Source of the DNA: Nomia melanderi
Taxonomy: Eukaryota; Arthropoda; Insecta; Hymenoptera; Halictidae
DNA: 64,000 nt
Reading direction: 5' to 3'
NCBI RefSeq assembly: GCF_051020985.1
Contig: NC_135009.1
Coordinates: 12,532,606 to 12,596,605, forward strand
Below are positions 58,971 through 64,000 of the stretch, in pieces (within the stretch, counting starts at the first letter, position 1; every line of letters starts with the position of its first letter). A model generated the notes under the pieces. That model worked only from the letters and a program-made list of their open reading frames with translations. It did no database searches and was not told the DNA's origin. Made by a program: the position numbers and the translations under genes.

Positions 58971-61371
58971 TCGGGCGGAATCAAAAGCGAGAGCCGGTGC
59001 CGTAAAGCAATTATCTTGAAACGAGGGCCTAGGTGTCGGGGCTACCCTCCGTAACGGCTCCCGAAAATTCGTTTTGCCGTGCGTTTAAAATTTTCATCGG
59101 TCCTCTGATCCTCACCAGGGCGCTGCCTATCGTATCCCCGATCCAACGCTTTCCTCCGTTCGATAACGATTTCCTGAATCCGTGGTCCGCTCGGAGGAAT
59201 ACGAAGTGTCCTTCCTAGGTGGTTATTGCGCTCTTTTTCGAGTGTGCACGCCGCCTCGCGCATCGCCTGCCTCCTCGGACAATGTTTTATTCATGCGCAT
59301 CGAGCATCGAAAGTGTTGCCGGCCCGAGCTGGGTCGAGCGAAGCAGAGGGCCGCGTTTAAGCGCGCAAACCGCCTTTCCTCGAAACCATAGAATACTTTA
59401 ACGCCTCGGCTAATTGGCCGGATACGTGCCTTGCGAATAAAAGTTTCTTCAGGGAAGAGATCGCGTGTCCCTTAGCCGCATCCATTTCTGCGTTCCCCTT
59501 CACATGTTTCAATCGAAAATCGTTCGTTCCCTCAACCCTTTTGAAACGGCTGATACATTCTTACCGTCATATTCCAAAGTGCATCTATTAACCTGAAATT
59601 CAGCTGTAAACGGTTCAAGTATAACAACGTAGCTTACAAATTGAAAACACGGGAATTCATTCAATAAAATTCTGTTATATATTTATTCATTTGACGGGAA
59701 GATGCCCTTTAGTACAGAAAAGGAAGAGATATAAATGAAGTGTAAGGATATAGAAAGTATGACAGGTGCATCGTGACTTTACCTTCTATTGGAGCCCTCA
59801 AAAGAAGCCACAAATTTTAATTTCGACTTACGTATTCGAAAGCCGTTCTGAAAGTTTTAACGTAAGAATCGAGGATATCTGTCCCTCAACTTCGTCCACC
59901 GCGTCGAGAAACTACGTTTCAACCATGGACAACCATTTCTACCGATTTCCGTGTAACGTTATCGATTTTCGGGAAGCCTCGCCCGACCCTGTAAATGGAA
60001 GAGGAGCACTTTTTCGTTCGCGGCTTGTTTCACTTTCTCGGTATGCATAATGCATGAGAGGAAATTTTAAACTCCGCTCGCGTCCCGACAAATCGTCGCT
60101 GCTCTCCGCGATAATCGTTCTATCCCGATGATCTCCGAACGTGGATCCAAGATGGCGGCCGGTGCTGGCGATCGATGCGGGGAATACTTACTTACGTACT
60201 AACAAAGGAGCCCGCGCGTCGCGGCCGCCTCCGCGAGGCGGTTCTCCCGATTAAAGGATAGTTACGGAGTAGCGCGATTAAGAGGAGTACGGGAGAAAAC
60301 GATCGTCCCGGCCGATTGGTCGGCATATCACGAATGCTCGGGGCGTGGTTCGGTTACTGGCTCCCTCGGCCAACCGTTCCCTCCTTCGGATTATTATTTA
60401 ATTACGCTAATTGCGCGGCTCGCCTCGCCCCTCTTACAGCGAGCCGGATCGCCGAGTCGATGGACACTCTTCTTGCAATCTTAACGAATCGCTCCGTTTC
60501 GTTGCTGGATAGAAATTCAAATTCCCGTTGCAACGAACCGCGAATCGCAGCGATGATCACGAAACTTCGGATCGCCGGGCAATCGTGAACGCGAAGAGCT
60601 TCGGGGAACAGAGACGTCTAAGATACGATCGGACAGGAAAATCGTCGAACGATACGAATTCACGACGTACAGGCGGCTCGCACGAGGGACGCTCGCAGAT
60701 AGTCCCGTTCATCATCGTTTCCCGTTCCCGTGCGCAGAAAATTTTGCGAAATTATGCAGGCCAGCATAACGTGCCACTTCGGAGCTGAGCGGCGCGGCGC
60801 GGCGCGGCGGCGAGGATCGCGAGCACATCGGGACACGTGAGCATAAATTGGCTCGACGCGAAATTGGCCTGACAGTTTAACTATGACAAAAGCACAATAG
60901 AATGCGCCGTTTCCTGAACGCAGCATGCGGCTGTAATTTCTCTGTCTGTCCATCCGTCCCTCTTTCTCTCTCTCCGTCGGCCCGCCCCCGCCGCCACTGC
61001 CGCCGCCGCTGTCGTACTCCCGCGACCCGGCTGTTTTCCACTCTCTTTCTCTGTCGCGCCCTTTTTCGCCGCCTATTTCCATCGCGGCTCGTTTCGAAAT
61101 GGCGGATATCGCGGACAGTTTAATACCGTGTCGCCGTCACGGACGCTCGTTAGCGGATGATACTTTAATTTAATTGAAAACAGCCCGGAAGCTTTGACGT
61201 TCGCTGCACGTGGATTCCACTAGCGGAGATCCGAGCAGTTCCTTACGTTGCGCATTTCGAAAATTCGCTATCCCGGTTAAACGAGCCTTCGCTTCGATCG
61301 TCGCCGCGGCTTTTTACAGCCGACGACGCGAACGCGGCGCAACTTTTGCGCGACGAATCCCTCGGAGCACT

Positions 61372-61437
61372 AACAAGTGGTAAGCGGTCGCTTTTGATGA
61401 CGGTTGTTACCGTGACACGCTGTTTCCTGCGGCCGTG
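61372..61437 (+). repeat. Duplicated ~65-bp segment, copy 1
   Basis: Aligns with 61810-61873, about 437 bp downstream. The longest shared words are TTTGATGACGGTT and CGCTGTTTCCTGCG-type sequence with scattered substitutions. May be a local duplication or two copies of a short interspersed element. Confidence 0.6.
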
Positions 61438-61809
61438 AATAACGAAGACCGTACTGCCGGCGAATTAACGAGGCAGTCCATCGATTGAGCCGTGAGCGTC
61501 TCCTTAGAACCGGGCCGAAACTTTCCGAGATTGCCGCGTTGCGCCGGTCGTCCGTCAATTTTTGCGAGACTCGGAAGCGGACGTCGGGGAACGCGGCTAC
61601 TTTGAAACTTTTAAAGGACCGTAACCCGTTGATCGGCGATATTCGGAGATGAAATCCTTCTCGCGGCGCAGATTCTCGACCGGAAGGCGAAACCGATCCC
61701 TGGCCACGAAACTGGGGAACGGCACCGACGGGGACGTCGCGTTGGAAGAGGCACGGTTTCCGCGGACATCGGCAAAAAGAACGAATTTTCCACGAGGAAC
61801 CCGGCCTGG

Positions 61810-61873
61810 TTCTAAGTGGTCGTCGTTTGATGACGGTTATTACCATGATGCGCTGTTTCCTGCGACCGTGAGT
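61810..61873 (+). repeat. Duplicated ~65-bp segment, copy 2
   Basis: Partner of 61372-61437, in direct orientation. Between the copies lies CpG-rich DNA without a recognised gene. Confidence 0.6.
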
Positions 61874-64000
61874 ACCTTCCACCCACACGTCGGCAAGAAA
61901 CGCCATCGTGGCGGTGCGCTCGCGCGCGCGCCGCAGGGTTTTCCAGCGGGTATGCGTGTGCACGCAGCAGTCGCACACGAGGAAGCACGACGACCGCGCA
62001 CGTAACGACCGATTCGTGGACACGCAGCACCCACGGGGAGCCGGAGGGACGCATGGATGTTGACCGAACACACTCGGCATCTCTGTCTCTCCCTCGCTCT
62101 CTCTTTCTCGCTCTCCCTCTTTGCTCGCTTATTCCGTCCATTATATAATATACTCGTTTACACAGAACGTTATTGTCGCAAATGTGTCATTAACGTCGGA
62201 AATCAGCGGCCCGTACCGCGACCGCCCTTGCGTGATGCGGTTTTTCCAGATTTCGCTTTGACGATTCCCCACGCGAGTATGTACGCGGCTCTCCGACGAG
62301 AATTCGCCGGGCAGTTGGCTCCGAGGTTGCCGGAAGTCGCCGATACGTTCCTGCTAAACGAATCCCTTCGGAACGGGGAACGAACCCGCCCCTGGAACGG
62401 TGGGACCTTGTTTCCTTCCTCCCGATCGACGTTATTGTTAGATTTCATTGCGTTTTTTCCTTCTTTCCTGCAATGCTGATGTTTATTCAGTAGTTTCTCG
62501 ATGTGAATCGGTTCAATAGGCAAGGGGGATGCGTGCTAAACGTCGCAAGTTGGATTTCAGTGGTGCTGCAACACGCAGACTGCCATTTTAGTCGAGTTTT
62601 CGTTTCAGTAAACTTTGAAAATGTTTTCGTATTAACCTTTTCCACTCGTGAGGTGATCCTCAAAGTTATAAACCCTTGTGCATAATATTAAACTTCGTTT
62701 AATGCATCGATATGTGAAATTTTGACATGAGATAGCTTTGTTTCTTGATTTATGTACATCTTGATTTAATGTCGTCTATAACTCAATGAAAAACGTTGAA
62801 TATTTCTAGCGTGAAACTTTCGATTTGGTTGAACCAATGTCTCCTAAATATTTGGACATCAGGAATAATCCAGCGTTTGCGATCGATCGACAAGATTCCA
62901 GTCGCAAGACCCGTTCGTCGGTTCGTCTGACGTTTGCACCACCGACGCGACGCCGAGCGATCGTCGCGAAGGTGGCTGCCCCTCTTTCTCGTTCCCTCTC
63001 GTTCGCGGCAGGTAATCATGTAACTCGATTGAAGAGAACGAGCGAGCGCGAGCCAATAAGAGGCTCCCTTTAATCGGGTTACTTCGTTACCGCGTTACTC
63101 CGTTACTCGGTGCGGTGATATCAGCGGAATATCAATTGTAGTGATTAACCAAGACGCCCGTCGCGGCCGGAAACTTCGCTCCTCCCCTGGGAACGTCGGC
63201 CGGAAGAGGGACGAAGAGGGCCCTGGGGAATAACACCTTTTGTGGGTCGCGAATTAGCCCGGCGGAATATTCAAATCGCGGAGCCCGCTCGAGCGGAGCT
63301 GTTCGAGGCATTTCAATCGCTCCTCGAACCCGTCCGGAAAAGTCGGGGATTATTCCATGGCGAAACGTTTGAACCGCGGACGGCGTTCTTACGAAAAGCG
63401 AAAAATAAGCTAATTGAGGGAAAGACGTGTGAAATCTTGTAGAAATTAACGGCGAGCATCGCGAGGCGGAAAATATTATTCTTGCACTGTCTTCGTTACG
63501 CAATAATTGAATGTAATTACAAGCAGCAGGTTAGAACCCGGCGCGAGACCGACACGAATATCAGATTAAACTTTTGATCTTTTAAATAAATCGCTGCTGG
63601 ATCCTTATAAACATTACAGCCACCGATATAAATCTCTGAAAGCTTCTAGAACAAATTCTCGGCGATTCCAGTAGAAATCCAACGAATTCATTTCCATGGA
63701 TCAATGATTCAACGATTCCAGTTTCGACGACCGATCGAGGTTGGACGGAGATTCGACGACAATTAGCCGGTTCGAGTGACCGATCTCCGTCGGTCGAGAA
63801 CGGACAATGAATTAGACACGGCTTCGTGATCCGGTAAAATCGGGCCCGAGGCCACATTATAATAATGCGAGATTCGTCGATCACGGCACGAGGGTGGCGC
63901 GGCGAGAGAGCGCCGGAGTATCGAGGCGGACACTCGACACAGCTGTCCGGTGGAAACGCGCCCATTGTGCGGCCTGGTAACGCGGGCCTAACCAACCGTA

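Larger units (their letters stand above)
49591..64000. other. Gene-free flank, right side (about 14 kb)
   Basis: No supportable coding exon or RNA gene. The longest open frames (221 codons at 49950-50615 minus, 279 codons at 57573-58412 plus, 236 codons at 61370-62080 minus) have shadow frames on the other strand or simple-sequence content and match no recognised family. The stretch holds microsatellites, a long pyrimidine tract (57440-57930), diverged short tandem repeats (51766-52001) and a duplicated segment (61372 and 61810). Confidence 0.6.

Noticed and set aside
61370..62080. 236-codon open frame, minus strand
   Set aside because: No domain or splice context; it crosses both copies of the duplicated segment and has a long frame on the opposite strand.

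Overview
The window is nuclear DNA from an animal. It shows spliced genes with GT-AG introns, large gene-poor stretches and a very CpG-rich background. Protein content, intron sizes and the excess of CpG fit an insect, most likely a hymenopteran (bee or wasp); this placement is inference. No rRNA gene, tRNA gene, CRISPR array or intact transposon was recognised. Only two protein-coding genes can be supported, and both were rebuilt exon by exon from splice sites and reading phase.

Layout. 1-34733: about 35 kb with no supportable gene. It is a mosaic of CpG-rich blocks with many TAATTA-type homeodomain cores and AT-rich blocks, with microsatellites and palindromes. 34734-47145 (minus strand): an eight-exon gene for a 1006-residue DEAD-box RNA helicase of the DDX31/Dbp7 family, a nucleolar factor for the large ribosomal subunit. 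All helicase motifs and the family's C-terminal region are present. 47146-47853: a 708-bp head-to-head promoter interval with a perfect NRF1/Ewg-type palindrome. 47854-49505 (plus strand): a five-exon gene for a 216-residue protein with four predicted membrane helices, family not recognised. 49591-64000: a second gene-free flank with purine/pyrimidine tracts, microsatellites, diverged short tandem repeats and a duplicated ~65-bp segment.

The two genes share a promoter interval but need not share a function: one looks like a housekeeping nucleolar enzyme, the other a small membrane protein. The most unusual points are a roughly 110-residue acidic, lysine-rich insertion between helicase motifs II and III of the DDX31 protein, a sharp 5'-to-3' change in CpG density and intron length within that gene, and the unassigned four-helix membrane protein. 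No clear candidate for a wholly new multi-gene system was found.
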